Shown: positions 45,745-54,973, counted from the stretch's first letter. The stretch: 64,000 nt of DNA from Pedobacter sp. PF22-3 (GCF_026239555.1 NZ_JAPIVP010000012.1:1-64000); one strand, 5' to 3'. Notes: a model not told the origin generated them from the letters alone. A program made the numbers and translations.

Positions 45745-47151
45745 TTAAGAAATTGGTTCTGTTAATGGACTGTTTCTTTCAATGTAGATGGCCCTCTCCT
45801 CTACCAGTAAAGTACCTTGAGAGTATTTTTCATCATGCTGAGAAGCATCAAGACCTAGTTCTTCTTCTTCTTCAGAAACCCTGATTGGATTGATCAGATT
45901 TACCAGTTTAAAGATTACAAACGATACGATAAAACTGAATGCAATTACAATTAAAGCACCTTTTAATTGGGTTACAAAAAAAGTAGGGTTACCATAAAAC
46001 AAGCCATCTGCACCGGCAGCATTAACGGTTTTAGTTGCAAAAACACCAGTCAAAAGCATACCTACAATACCACCAACACCATGGCAAGGAAAAACGTCTA
46101 ACGTATCATCTAAACTGGTTTTTTGTTTCCATGACACCACTAAATTGGAGATAACTGCAGCAATGGCACCAATAAATACGCTTGATGAAATACTTACAAA
46201 ACCTGCACCTGGCGTAATGGCTACCAAACCAACTACTGCTCCGATACAAAAACCTAATACAGATGGTTTTTTACCTCTCGCAACATCAAAGAACATCCAC
46301 GATAAACCTGCAGCACCTGCAGCAGTATTTGTTGTTAAAAATGCAGAAACAGCTAAACTACCAGCACTTAATGCAGAACCGGCATTAAAACCAAACCAAC
46401 CAAACCATAATAAACCGGTACCAATTAATACATAAGGAATATTAGCTGGCGGAACCTCTTTATGCTCTAAGTGAGATTTTCTACGTTTCAGTACCAATGC
46501 ACCTGCCAAAGCAGCCATACCTGCAGAAATGTGTACTACTGTACCACCTGCAAAATCCAATACACCCATTTTTAACAAGAAACCTTGTGGATGCCATGTC
46601 CAGTGTGCCAATGGTGAATAAACAAATATGGCGAATAAAACAATAAACAAAATATAAGAGGTAAAGCGGATACGCTCTGCAACAGCACCAACTACTAAAC
46701 CTGGTGTAATGATGGCAAACATTAATTGAAACACAGCAAATAAAGATAGCGGGATAGTTAAGTCCGCTCCTCCCTGAAGATGAGGCGCTCCAGAATTTAC
46801 ACCTTTAAAAAACAAAAACGTTGATGGGTTTCCGATAAAACCACCAATAGTGTCTCCAAATGCCAAACTAAAACCCACTACTGTCCATAACACGGTAATT
46901 ACGCCTGCTGCTACCACACTTTTAATCATGGTAGACAATACATTTTTACGATGAACCATTCCACCATAAAAGAATGCAAGACCCGGAGTCATTAAAAACA
47001 CAAGCGCAGCTGCGATTAAAATAAATGCAATGTCTGGACCACTATACTTTCCTTCATCAAAATTAGGAAGAAGTGGAATAAATAGAGCGAAAATTGCGAC
47101 AATCATCAATATCGCAAAAGGCGCGTACTGTTTAAAGGAGAATTTACTCAT
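45745..47151 (-). CDS. amt: Ammonium transporter (Amt/Mep/Rh family)
   Basis: This 468-aa protein has the Amt pattern of about 11-12 TM helices: 'AALVFLMTPGLAFFYGGMVHRKNVLSTMIKS', the conserved His in 'DFAGGTVVHISAGMAALAGAL', and the second His in 'FPCHGVGGIVGMLLTGVF' (the twin-His pore). It imports ammonium across the inner membrane. The C-terminal tail ('LGLDASQHDEKYSQGTLL') is the cytosolic regulatory region that normally contacts a PII protein; no glnK is adjacent, so its regulator is elsewhere. Confidence 0.97.
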   Translation of the reverse strand: MSKFSFKQYAPFAILMIVAIFALFIPLLPNFDEGKYSGPDIAFILIAAALVFLMTPGLAFFYGGMVHRKNVLSTMIKSVVAAGVITVLWTVVGFSLAFGDTIGGFIGNPSTFLFFKGVNSGAPHLQGGADLTIPLSLFAVFQLMFAIITPGLVVGAVAERIRFTSYILFIVLFAIFVYSPLAHWTWHPQGFLLKMGVLDFAGGTVVHISAGMAALAGALVLKRRKSHLEHKEVPPANIPYVLIGTGLLWFGWFGFNAGSALSAGSLAVSAFLTTNTAAGAAGLSWMFFDVARGKKPSVLGFCIGAVVGLVAITPGAGFVSISSSVFIGAIAAVISNLVVSWKQKTSLDDTLDVFPCHGVGGIVGMLLTGVFATKTVNAAGADGLFYGNPTFFVTQLKGALIVIAFSFIVSFVIFKLVNLINPIRVSEEEEELGLDASQHDEKYSQGTLLVEERAIYIERNSPLTEPIS

Positions 47152-47436
47152 AGTTTTTAGGTTAATTTGTTTGTAATATTTAAATAATTAAAAATATGCT
47201 TGATTTATTTTCATAAAAATACGACATATTGTATTTTTAACACCATTTTATTGAATTTTTTTAATAAAAATGAATAATTTTTATAAAACAAAACAAAAAA
47301 CAACCTTTAAAATAAAAATAATGAAAAATAAGAGTGTTTTCAATAAGAGTTTTTAAGAAAAATAAAATCAAATATTAACCCTATTTGACATTATTTTAGC
47401 TAAAATTCAGCAATAATCACATCAAAAATTGATTAA
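47152..47436. other. Intergenic region upstream of amt
   Basis: AT-rich DNA containing the amt promoter; no NtrC-like site, gene or RNA is recognisable by eye. Confidence 0.4.
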
Positions 47437-47470
47437 AAAAACAAAAACCCATGAAAAATCACGGGTTTTT
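47437..47470 (-). terminator. Terminator of the radical SAM gene
   Basis: AAAAACCC (47443-47450) pairs with GGGTTTTT (47463-47470); A-runs on the left supply the U tract on the minus strand. It ends the TIGR01212 transcript. Confidence 0.85.
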
Positions 47471-47501
47471 AACGAAAAAATATAAAAAATCTAATATTTC
47501 A

Positions 47502-48446
47502 CTAAAGATACGCAGAACCCTGAACAACCCCTCTTTTTTCAATTTCTTTATCCATATAGGTCTGAATTGCCGATTTATTAAGCCCCCAGTTAGGTGCAAT
47601 CAACAAATCCCAATCCGAAATACCAAAAAGCCGTTGAATAACAATATCCGGACGCAATAAAGGGATTAACTCACAAAGTAAATCAGTATATTCTTCAAGG
47701 GAAAATAATTTGAAGGGTTCTTTTTTATACTTAGCACCCATTATCGATCCTTCTACCACATGGAGGTGGTGAAACTTTACAAACTTGATCTGCGGAAAAC
47801 GGTTAATTTCGTGAATGTAACCATACATCTGTTCTCTTGTTTCCCAGGGGAAACCAAAAATGGTATGTACACAAAGATCGAGTTTACTGTCTTTTAAAAG
47901 TTCTACCGCAGCTACAAATTCGCCATGACTGCAACCTCTGTTAATCTGATCGAGGGTTTCATCATAGATAGATTCCATACCCATTTCTAAATCTACATCG
48001 AAACGATCGGTATAACTTTCTAACAGCGCTACCTTTTCAGCATCAATACAATCAGGCCGAGTACCTACTGCAAACCCCACAATATCCTCAGTATTAATAG
48101 ACAAGGCTTCATCGTACATCATCTTTAAATAATGTACAGGCGCATAGGTATTGGTATTTGGTTGAAAATAAACGATATACTTATCCGCTTTATAAGAAGT
48201 TTTAGCCCTTAACATCCCTTCGGTAAGCTGATCTTTAATATTCGGATTCTGACGCGAAGGCTCTGGTGTAAATGAATCTACGTTACAATACGTACAGCCG
48301 CCAAACCCTTTACTCCCATCCCGGTTGGGACAGGTAAAACCACCATCTACAATCACCTTAAACACGCGCTGTCCTTTGTACTTTTCGCGAAGATAAGTTC
48401 CGTAATTTTTATAACCCTTTATCCCTGAATCTACTAGTGTTCCCAT
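47502..48446 (-). CDS. TIGR01212 (YhcC-like) radical SAM protein
   Basis: This 314-aa protein has the radical SAM [4Fe-4S] motif as C-x(9)-C-x(2)-C: 'TCPNRDGSKGFGGCTYCNVD'. The TIM-barrel markers 'VGFAVGTRPDCIDAEKVALL' and 'DLEMGMESIYDETLDQINRGCSHGEF' match YhcC family proteins. Members have been linked to tRNA or peptide modification, without a settled reaction. TATTTTTG on the minus strand (48453-48460) lies 7 nt before the ATG and looks like a -7 box, suggesting a very short or absent leader. Confidence 0.93.
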   Translation of the reverse strand: MGTLVDSGIKGYKNYGTYLREKYKGQRVFKVIVDGGFTCPNRDGSKGFGGCTYCNVDSFTPEPSRQNPNIKDQLTEGMLRAKTSYKADKYIVYFQPNTNTYAPVHYLKMMYDEALSINTEDIVGFAVGTRPDCIDAEKVALLESYTDRFDVDLEMGMESIYDETLDQINRGCSHGEFVAAVELLKDSKLDLCVHTIFGFPWETREQMYGYIHEINRFPQIKFVKFHHLHVVEGSIMGAKYKKEPFKLFSLEEYTDLLCELIPLLRPDIVIQRLFGISDWDLLIAPNWGLNKSAIQTYMDKEIEKRGVVQGSAYL

Positions 48447-48530
48447 TATTTACAAAAATACGCTTTTTGTTTGAGACGGGGAGTTAGTTTTAAGATTTGA
48501 GATATTAGATGTGAGATTGCCTGAGCGATA

Positions 48531-48565
48531 GCGGTTAGCGGTTAGCGGTTAGCGGTTAGCGGTTA
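48531..48565. repeat. Five tandem GCGGTTA units
   Basis: The array is (GCGGTTA)x5, a perfect 7-bp tandem repeat in the intergenic space upstream of the radical SAM gene. It resembles the GGGGTTA array at 56750-56791, with one base substituted in every unit. Confidence 0.9.
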
Positions 48566-48616
48566 AACAGCTTTCCACGAATTTCTGTTTTACCTATTTA
48601 AGAATGTTAATTAATT

Positions 48617-49048
48617 TTATCGCATTTTGGACAGGTAAATGGCAGCATCCCTATTTCCAAATTGTTTGGTCACTTGCAAATGTACTATTGCATTTTTATT
48701 ATCTTTCTTCAGATGATAAACAACACCTAAACTCTACGCCAGAATAATAGCCCGTCAGTTCGCTTTCGCCATTTTTTACAGTTAAAGCTTGTACCAGATG
48801 ATATTCTGCGGATTTTAAATCGTTAAGATGTAATTTACATTCGCACAATAAAGCATGGGCTACAGGAAAACCATTATTTAGCGATTCATGGAAATATTTA
48901 CTGGCCTCGACATATTTTTTTGATCGTAAAACTCAAGTCCTTTCTCAAATTGACTAAGGGCTTTATCCTTTTCGATTTCCCTATTGATGAATGTAATATT
49001 CGCTTGATCACTAGTATTGAATAGCATTTTATAAACTAGAAATGCCAT
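48617..49048 (-). pseudogene. TPR/SEL1-like protein gene disrupted by two frameshifts
   Basis: Reading from the ATG at 49046-49048: 'ALSQFEKGLEFYDQK' then a frameshift at a run of T (near 48919), continuing as 'YVEASKYFHESLNNGFPVAHALLCE'. This is a TPR/SEL1-like helical repeat. After 'GYYSGVE' a second frameshift (near 48740) restores 'LGVVYHLKKDNKNAIVHLQ' and the natural end 'AAIYLSKMR'. The composite is a clear solvent-type TPR protein about 145 aa long with an N-terminal TM segment. Two indels within 200 bp, one in a homopolymer, mean genuine decay or sequencing error; a phase-variable gene is also possible. Confidence 0.75.
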
Positions 49049-49179
49049 GAATAATGAGAATAAAATACTGAATATCAGTTTTTTTACATTTTATTTTTTT
49101 TCACATTACATTAAGATACACATTATGACCTCGAAATAAGCACCAATAAATATACAGACTATTTTTGATCGAATAATGA

Positions 49180-49689
49180 TTAGAGAATTCTTCCTTCACC
49201 AATAGTAATGCTATTTTCCTGTATGAAAGTCCTTAATTTAAAATTGAATTTGGACAACTTTTCCATATATCCACTTCCCATTCCAAGGTTAATACAATTC
49301 AAGCGATAACCATTTTTAAAGGTCATATGAAAAGCCATATCCTGAATTTTAATAAAGGCAATATCTGTTGCTTGATAAGAACTTATCAAGTTATTATCTA
49401 TCGATGATATAGTTAAATGCGCTTTGTAAAGATTAAGATATCCATAACTTGTAAATTTCACAATCAACAACCAACCCAACAATCCCCAAGGAATGAATAA
49501 TACGATAAGCAAGGTAATGATCGACATCTTTGCCGGGTTTACACCGATTAGGCCATATATGGAATCCTGAAAGACAAATGATAAAACTACAGAAACTAAA
49601 TAGCCGCCAAAGATTAGAAAACCTGTAAGAAGTGCTTTACCTAAAGAAACAGGTAATCTGAATTTGATTGATGCAGCAGGATTCTCCAT
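49180..49689 (-). CDS. Membrane protein, family unknown
   Basis: This 169-aa protein has two TM helices (about 18-38 and 53-76). A C-terminal PH-like or beta-rich cytoplasmic half follows ('YGYLNLYKAHLTISSIDNNLISSYQATDIAFIKIQDMAFHM'). It begins 2 nt after the stop of the upstream 203-aa membrane gene. Its position behind the DUF4280/PAAR-like gene makes an immunity role possible, but nothing in the sequence proves it. Confidence 0.7.
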   Translation of the reverse strand: MENPAASIKFRLPVSLGKALLTGFLIFGGYLVSVVLSFVFQDSIYGLIGVNPAKMSIITLLIVLFIPWGLLGWLLIVKFTSYGYLNLYKAHLTISSIDNNLISSYQATDIAFIKIQDMAFHMTFKNGYRLNCINLGMGSGYMEKLSKFNFKLRTFIQENSITIGEGRIL

Positions 49690-49691
49690 GA

Positions 49692-50303
49692 TTAATAAAA
49701 AACTAGAATTAAATAGTAAACAAAAACTACAAAAAAGACAATAATATAGGTCTTATTGTTTTGATATCTAACAAAGGCTCCAATAAAAAGCAGAAGGTTT
49801 AAAATCATTAAAAAAAATAATGTTAGCCGGCCTATCTGCTTATGAAGAACATATTGCAAAACTTCTATATTATAAGATATTTTATTGAAAGGTTCTGATT
49901 CCAAGCGTAAATAGATATACGACGAGTCTTTACTTCCCGACGTATTTAATACTGTATAAAAATAAGCTTTCCTTTCTTTTTCACTTTTTAAAGCTGGATT
50001 TAACCAGTAAATATCTTTTGAAATAGTACTTGAAGGAGGGTCTTTGTAAATTTCTTTTATTTTATTAGCAACAAAAAGTCCGGCAATACCTGTATAAGTC
50101 CCCTCAAGACTATGATCGGATCCTTTAATCTTATGTTTATATATTACTGAAGATCTTGCACCGCGACTTATTTTTTTCGAATCAACTAAAATCCCTGTAT
50201 TAAGAACAAGTTTCTTATCCAAAAAAACTTTTTTACTTATAATAATTATAAGCAAAGCTATTGGCAAAACAATAGATAATATTGCAAGTATTTTAAACTT
50301 CAT
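49692..50303 (-). CDS. Membrane protein with extracytoplasmic loop
   Basis: This 203-aa protein has an N-terminal TM (about 5-25), a soluble 120-residue loop with 'LEGTYTGIAGLFVANKIKEIYKDP', and two C-terminal TMs (about 158-176 and 184-202). Its ATG overlaps the stop of a short decayed frame (50293-50435). It is in the string of small membrane genes after the DUF4280/PAAR-like effector candidate, as is common for T6SS immunity genes. No family is recognised. Confidence 0.7.
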   Translation of the reverse strand: MKFKILAILSIVLPIALLIIIISKKVFLDKKLVLNTGILVDSKKISRGARSSVIYKHKIKGSDHSLEGTYTGIAGLFVANKIKEIYKDPPSSTISKDIYWLNPALKSEKERKAYFYTVLNTSGSKDSSYIYLRLESEPFNKISYNIEVLQYVLHKQIGRLTLFFLMILNLLLFIGAFVRYQNNKTYIIVFFVVFVYYLILVFY

Positions 50304-50435
50304 CTTCCAGAACTGTTATAGCATTTCGCGCTGAAGATTCGGCATTATTAAGCGCATTTTGTAAATCTTTCAAATCATCAGCAATTAACCAATTGCCACA
50401 TGCCCTAACACACCGTATTTAAATACATTTTTCAT
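50293..50435 (-). pseudogene. Short frameshifted ORF remnant
   Basis: The ATG at 50433-50435 opens 'MKNVFKYGVLGHVAIG' then stops; shifting frame gives 'NWLIADDLKDLQNALNNA' followed by 'ESSARNAITVLEDEV', ending in a TAA that overlaps the next gene's ATG. A single indel near 50385 joins them into a 47-aa helical protein. It may be a decayed small gene or a translationally coupled leader. Confidence 0.4.
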
Positions 50436-50527
50436 ATCTCATTTTAGATAGGTATAGCAGTATCTCATTGCCAATTGTTTAACCTTCATAAAATACAGCC
50501 ACAAGCCAGCCTAAAACCGTTAATTTA

Positions 50528-51139
50528 TCATTTTTTTTCAAACCGTTTTTTAAATTCGTCTTTTGGCATGATGTAGGTTAAATAGGTTAGTACATTGTGT
50601 TTGTATTGTTGATCAGTAGGCTCTAAGCTTTCATATCCATTAACTGATCCTTCACTCTCGGAAGTAATTCGGATTGGCTCACTTATTCCTTTAAAATTAA
50701 AAATTGGGATTGGTTTTTCCTTTGTACCGTATAATGGGTTATTAAGGTCATCCTTATTTACCCATGCATTTATCTGAGTTCCGTACATAACAGATGCTAA
50801 TGGAAAATATAATTGATCATTAACATCATAAACACTTACGATAAAATACTTTTTAAGAAGGGAATCCCTAAATCTAACAGAAATAATATTACCACTTAAA
50901 CCTTTAAAACCAATAGCGCTAGCTCCTTGTCGATAGTGATCAAATCCTACATAATCTTTTGACAGATAATATGGATCGTCTTTAGGTATCGATAATTTGA
51001 CTGTAGCTATTGCATCAAAAAAATTCTTATAATACTTTTCACCATCATTTTTACGTACCGTGATTTTATTGTACAGAAATACAAATAAGGGAAATAGGAC
51101 AAATACACCTATAACCCATCCTATAAATTGTTTATTCAT
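50528..51139 (-). CDS. Single-TM protein, candidate immunity protein
   Basis: This 203-aa protein has an N-terminal TM anchor (residues 5-26, 'FIGWVIGVFVLFPLFVFLYNKI') and a soluble extracytoplasmic domain of 175 residues with mixed alpha/beta pattern ('AIGFKGLSGNIISVRFRDSLL', 'YFIVSVYDVNDQLYFPLASVMYGTQINAW'). It begins 3 nt after the DUF4280/PAAR-like gene stop, which is the usual arrangement for an effector-immunity pair. A periplasm-facing domain would fit a toxin acting there. It has no recognised family. Confidence 0.72.
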   Translation of the reverse strand: MNKQFIGWVIGVFVLFPLFVFLYNKITVRKNDGEKYYKNFFDAIATVKLSIPKDDPYYLSKDYVGFDHYRQGASAIGFKGLSGNIISVRFRDSLLKKYFIVSVYDVNDQLYFPLASVMYGTQINAWVNKDDLNNPLYGTKEKPIPIFNFKGISEPIRITSESEGSVNGYESLEPTDQQYKHNVLTYLTYIMPKDEFKKRFEKK

Positions 51140-51142
51140 GAA

Positions 51143-52186
51143 TTACTTATTAGAGATAACTGAAATACTATTTTTACTATCAAAAAGGTTTTGTGATCTT
51201 GCAACATCACTCGCTTTATCTTCATAAGATTTTTCCCACATATCAGTGGTTTCACCAATAACAAGATTTGCGGCTGCCCCCATTAAACCATTTTTCATAT
51301 TGGATAGTTTGAAATCATCTATTACCCTATTTTTACCAATAGCCGTTGCTACGCCTCCCAATAGCTGCGTACCAGGACTTTTAACTAACACGCCTGCTCC
51401 ATAAGCTACATATCCTGTTCCCATTATCAATGCACCCGGGGCAGCAGTACCTGCTACTGTGCTTGCTGTTGCTTCAACCGTTCCCCCAACAAAAGGTGTA
51501 TCAGCTACATCATCACTCATAACGGATTTAGCGATTAACTTGTCCTCTCCAGACCAATAGCCCAATGGTGTTAAAACTCCAGTTGTAACAGCACCTAGCA
51601 CACCAATACCTTTCATAGTTAATCCAGTGATTATTCCCATTACCAATTGAGAGCCTAACTGAATAGCTACTTCTTTTCGATTATTGCTGCTAATCTGTTT
51701 CGCGGCTTCTTGAGCAATAACCGGATCTATTATCAGATTTAAAACTCCACCTTTTGGACAGGAAAGGAATGACTTATTTAATAACGCTCTTTCTTTTTGT
51801 ATATATACAGTTGAATGAACTTGCTTCCACTTAGCATCCAATGTAGAATCACAGTCATGGGCAATTTTTATGCCCATCATTACACCTGAACTCACAGCTA
51901 CAACGCTCGCAGCAATGATAACCGCAACCAAAAGGCCACCTGATAACACGCAAGCTGCACCTATTGCAATACCTACTGCTAATGCAGCTAAACCACCCCA
52001 AAATTTTGCAGGGCTTTTACATTTAAGACTGCCGGATATTTTATTGTCTACAATTGTTAATAGGGGAACATTTTTGCTTTTATATAAGGTTCTATATGGC
52101 CGTGTAGATTGTGCTGTTTGCGGACTACTGGACATCATGTATGTGCATATAACATTTGTTCCCTGCGGGATGTACGATTCTGCCAT
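51143..52186 (-). CDS. DUF4280/PAAR-like protein with internal hydrophobic segment
   Basis: This 347-aa protein starts with a Cys-rich PAAR-like motif ('IPQGTNVICTYMMSSSPQ', 'LLTIVDNKISGSLKCKSP'). The second half of the DUF4280 core is displaced to residues about 130-155 ('ERALLNKSFLSCPKGG'). Between them is an inserted hydrophobic segment (60-105, 'LAALAVGIAIGAACVLSGG'), probably two TM helices. The C-terminal part contains further Gly/Ala-rich hydrophobic stretches. PAAR/DUF4280 proteins cap the VgrG spike; the hydrophobic insertion suggests a membrane-translocating or pore-forming cargo. It overlaps the upstream gene by one base. Confidence 0.83.
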   Translation of the reverse strand: MAESYIPQGTNVICTYMMSSSPQTAQSTRPYRTLYKSKNVPLLTIVDNKISGSLKCKSPAKFWGGLAALAVGIAIGAACVLSGGLLVAVIIAASVVAVSSGVMMGIKIAHDCDSTLDAKWKQVHSTVYIQKERALLNKSFLSCPKGGVLNLIIDPVIAQEAAKQISSNNRKEVAIQLGSQLVMGIITGLTMKGIGVLGAVTTGVLTPLGYWSGEDKLIAKSVMSDDVADTPFVGGTVEATASTVAGTAAPGALIMGTGYVAYGAGVLVKSPGTQLLGGVATAIGKNRVIDDFKLSNMKNGLMGAAANLVIGETTDMWEKSYEDKASDVARSQNLFDSKNSISVISNK

Positions 52187-53130
52187 TACTCTATTTTTCT
52201 AAGTTTATAATCAACGCTTAACTCAACATTATTCTTCACTTCTTCGGAAATACTTAAATCGGCCTGTAAAATCCATTTATCTTTTTTATCCAATAAAACT
52301 TTTTCTACAATGCTAGCATCATAAACGGAGAATTTATATTTTACTAGCGGCTTATATTTTAGGTCATAAAGCTGCTCAAACTTCTTTGCATCTTCTTTTT
52401 GCAATCGTCCTGTATTATTGTATTGAACCTGATTTTCGTTTTCAGCAATGATGCTCTTGGTAAAGTTTAAAGTAGCACTTTGACCTTCAAAAAGTTGGGA
52501 ATAAAAAGGCCTTTTATGCTCTTCAAGATTTAATCTGTCACTAACCAGGTATTCATCAAAAAACAAATCATAAAACATCTTAGTTTTTAAATCATCTATC
52601 AGGTTTTTTTCTATAATGATGGTGTTTTCAGCCACAGTTAAAAATTTTAACACATTTAACTTTGCCTCAGGGCTCTGCACTCCGGCAAATCTCTTTTCTA
52701 GTTCTGCCCTATATTTTTTCCATTTCTCAATAATTTCATCATGGTTAATTATTCTATCAATATCCCCATTGGTTTGATTAACGGCTACTATGGCTGTACT
52801 TTTAACAACATCAAGTTCAATAAGCAGGTTAATCGTTTCCTGCAAGCTATCCGGATAAATATTTACAATATTTTCTTCCATTTTTACATCAACTGTCAAA
52901 TTTGACTTACCAGCAGATTTAATTACAGAAAATTCTCTCTTTGTCTCTGCATGGCTTTGTATCACACCATCCATTTTAGTTATGGTTATTTGTTCAACCC
53001 TATATCTTGCATTACCTTTCAAAACTGGCCCTTCTATAACTTCCGGTTGATCATTAACCAGGTTTTCTTTTAGGATATCAGAATTCACGGTTTCACTTCC
53101 GTCATCAAAAAACTTAAATCTACTGCTCAT
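52186..53130 (-). CDS. T6SS-associated protein between VgrG and DUF4280/PAAR-like gene
   Basis: This 314-aa soluble protein has no TM or signal peptide. It has an acidic linker at the start and a beta-rich body ('LKGNARYRVEQITITKMDGVIQSHAETKREF'), then a helical centre ('IIEKWKKYRAELEKRFAGVQS'). It sits exactly between VgrG and the PAAR-like protein, in the same operon. This position is typical of adaptor/chaperone proteins that load cargo on VgrG. The specific family is not recognised. It is 2 nt downstream of vgrG and overlaps the PAAR-like start by one base. Confidence 0.75.
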   Translation of the reverse strand: MSSRFKFFDDGSETVNSDILKENLVNDQPEVIEGPVLKGNARYRVEQITITKMDGVIQSHAETKREFSVIKSAGKSNLTVDVKMEENIVNIYPDSLQETINLLIELDVVKSTAIVAVNQTNGDIDRIINHDEIIEKWKKYRAELEKRFAGVQSPEAKLNVLKFLTVAENTIIIEKNLIDDLKTKMFYDLFFDEYLVSDRLNLEEHKRPFYSQLFEGQSATLNFTKSIIAENENQVQYNNTGRLQKEDAKKFEQLYDLKYKPLVKYKFSVYDASIVEKVLLDKKDKWILQADLSISEEVKNNVELSVDYKLRKIE

Positions 53131-53132
53131 AA

Positions 53133-54938
53133 TTAATTAATATCTACTTGACTACCTGTTATTGTTTGTACACCTGCTGAAGTTTGGGAAATGGTGGCAT
53201 CCGAGCATACTACAATCGCACCCTGCGATTCCAAATTATAAGTTTTGCTACCTACATTTACCCCGGTTGTTGCAACAGTACCGATGTTCACAGTTGTACC
53301 CGGTTTTTCACCTGCATTTGCATTAATGACTTGGGTACCTTGAATATTGATTACTTTACCAATAATATCAATGGTTCCATCTTTCTTTAATGTAATGCTG
53401 CTCTGCCCTGTTTTGATGACAATGGTCTCCGCAGATTCCGCAGTAATTAACCCTGGACCGTTTTCGATTTTAACAAAATTTGCCGCATTGGTACCCAGGT
53501 TTAATGCATGGTTAAGGTCATCAAAACTTAAACTGCTTCCTTTTCTGGATGTAAGTCCTTTGGTATTACTGTTTTTAAAGCCGCTGCTATCGCCACTTTT
53601 ACCATGGTACACACTCCCCATTACCACCGGCCTGGCTACATTTCCTTCTTCGAAAGCGATAACTACCTGGTCGCCTTTTTCTGGAATAACATGAAAACCC
53701 CTGTTTTTCCCGGTATCGCCGCTCCCTGCATTCGGGCTGATTACCCTCAGCCATTCGGTAGGATCGTTAGTTTGGCACTCCCATTTAAATTTAACTTTCA
53801 CCCTACCCTGACCTTGTGGATCATCATTATCGATCACATCTGCCAGTTGCATATCTGATTGTGGCTTTTGGTAATTCTTAACCATGATACGCTCCGTGGT
53901 AGCCACCAAACCTTCGAAAGTATTGCTGTATTTACCAGTTCCATCTATCTGATGGTTGATACTGGTAATCAAAAATTTGCCCAGACTTTCAGTTGAAAAA
54001 GCAAGCTCTTTCCTGATACTCATAGTAATTTCGGCAATGCTGCCTATACTAAGCTGAGCATTATCGCCACTGGCATTAATTTTTAACAGTTCGCTAATGT
54101 GTGCTTTCTCTTCATTTTCTACATGGCTTTTAATATCGTTGCTGTTATCAACCCTGATTAAAGACGGCTGATTAAAGGTTTTGCTATACATGGTATTCGA
54201 TGCCTTAATGGCATGCGCCAGATCTGGATTACCGTCGGCTTTACCTGCACTTTCACTGTGCAGCATTTCGTCCTGTTTAGGATTATAGGCAAAACGTTTG
54301 TATTTGATGGGCGAAACCTCCATGGCATATTGCAGGTTAAACACATCGCGGCCATAAAATAGCGGTACTTCTTTTTGCTTATCTGGCTTTCCAAAATTAA
54401 GCTGCTTTCCGTCATAGTAAAACCACTCATGATACTCGCCTGATAAACGGTTCAGAAATTCAAAATCGCTTTCGCGGTATTGTATAAGGTAATCGATCGC
54501 CGCTTTTCTTGATGCATTGCATACAATAGTCAGGTCATTAGCAGGTGTATCATTAGTGGCCAGCTTAACGATGGTATCCAGGTCTTTATCTAAATAAGAG
54601 CCTAAATCTGGTCCGCGGTCTATTAATATGCTAGGACTATAGCCACTTACAATAAGTACACCATGGTAACCGTGACTTTGCGAGAGTTCTACTTTTGTAA
54701 CCAGTCCGGCAAAATGTTGCAGGTTTTCTGGCGAATAGCCAAAGGAAGCAGTTAAGGTTTTACCCACGAAATCGCGACTATCATCTAAACTGATTAAACC
54801 AGGAGCACCCAAGTGATCATGGTTAAGATGAAGTTCAAAATAATGGTGCTGGTTAAAAGCCTGTAGCAGATTAAAAGAAGCAAAATGAGCAATTGCTGCA
54901 TCTTCTATACTAATTTCTACGATAAGTTTATTTTCCAT
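53133..54938 (-). CDS. vgrG: VgrG, T6SS spike protein
   Basis: This 601-aa protein has the gp27-like phage baseplate domain (about 1-360) with 'YLIQYRESDFEFLNRLSGEYHEWFYYDGKQL' and 'FGRDVFNLQYAMEVSPIKYKRF'-type motifs. The OB-fold/gp5-like domain follows ('DPQGQGRVKVKFKWECQTNDPTEWLRVISPNAGS', 'GFHVIPEKGDQVVIAFEEGNVARPVVMGSVYHG'). The C-terminal beta-helix has repeating short strands ('ITLKKDGTIDIIGKVINIQG'). The genes around it suggest a cargo island; no tssB/C or tssK-M genes are in this window, so the rest of the apparatus lies elsewhere. There is no C-terminal toxin domain. Confidence 0.95.
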   Translation of the reverse strand: MENKLIVEISIEDAAIAHFASFNLLQAFNQHHYFELHLNHDHLGAPGLISLDDSRDFVGKTLTASFGYSPENLQHFAGLVTKVELSQSHGYHGVLIVSGYSPSILIDRGPDLGSYLDKDLDTIVKLATNDTPANDLTIVCNASRKAAIDYLIQYRESDFEFLNRLSGEYHEWFYYDGKQLNFGKPDKQKEVPLFYGRDVFNLQYAMEVSPIKYKRFAYNPKQDEMLHSESAGKADGNPDLAHAIKASNTMYSKTFNQPSLIRVDNSNDIKSHVENEEKAHISELLKINASGDNAQLSIGSIAEITMSIRKELAFSTESLGKFLITSINHQIDGTGKYSNTFEGLVATTERIMVKNYQKPQSDMQLADVIDNDDPQGQGRVKVKFKWECQTNDPTEWLRVISPNAGSGDTGKNRGFHVIPEKGDQVVIAFEEGNVARPVVMGSVYHGKSGDSSGFKNSNTKGLTSRKGSSLSFDDLNHALNLGTNAANFVKIENGPGLITAESAETIVIKTGQSSITLKKDGTIDIIGKVINIQGTQVINANAGEKPGTTVNIGTVATTGVNVGSKTYNLESQGAIVVCSDATISQTSAGVQTITGSQVDIN

Positions 54939-54973
54939 AATGTGTTCTATTACTGTTGCTGTAGCGCTTTTGG

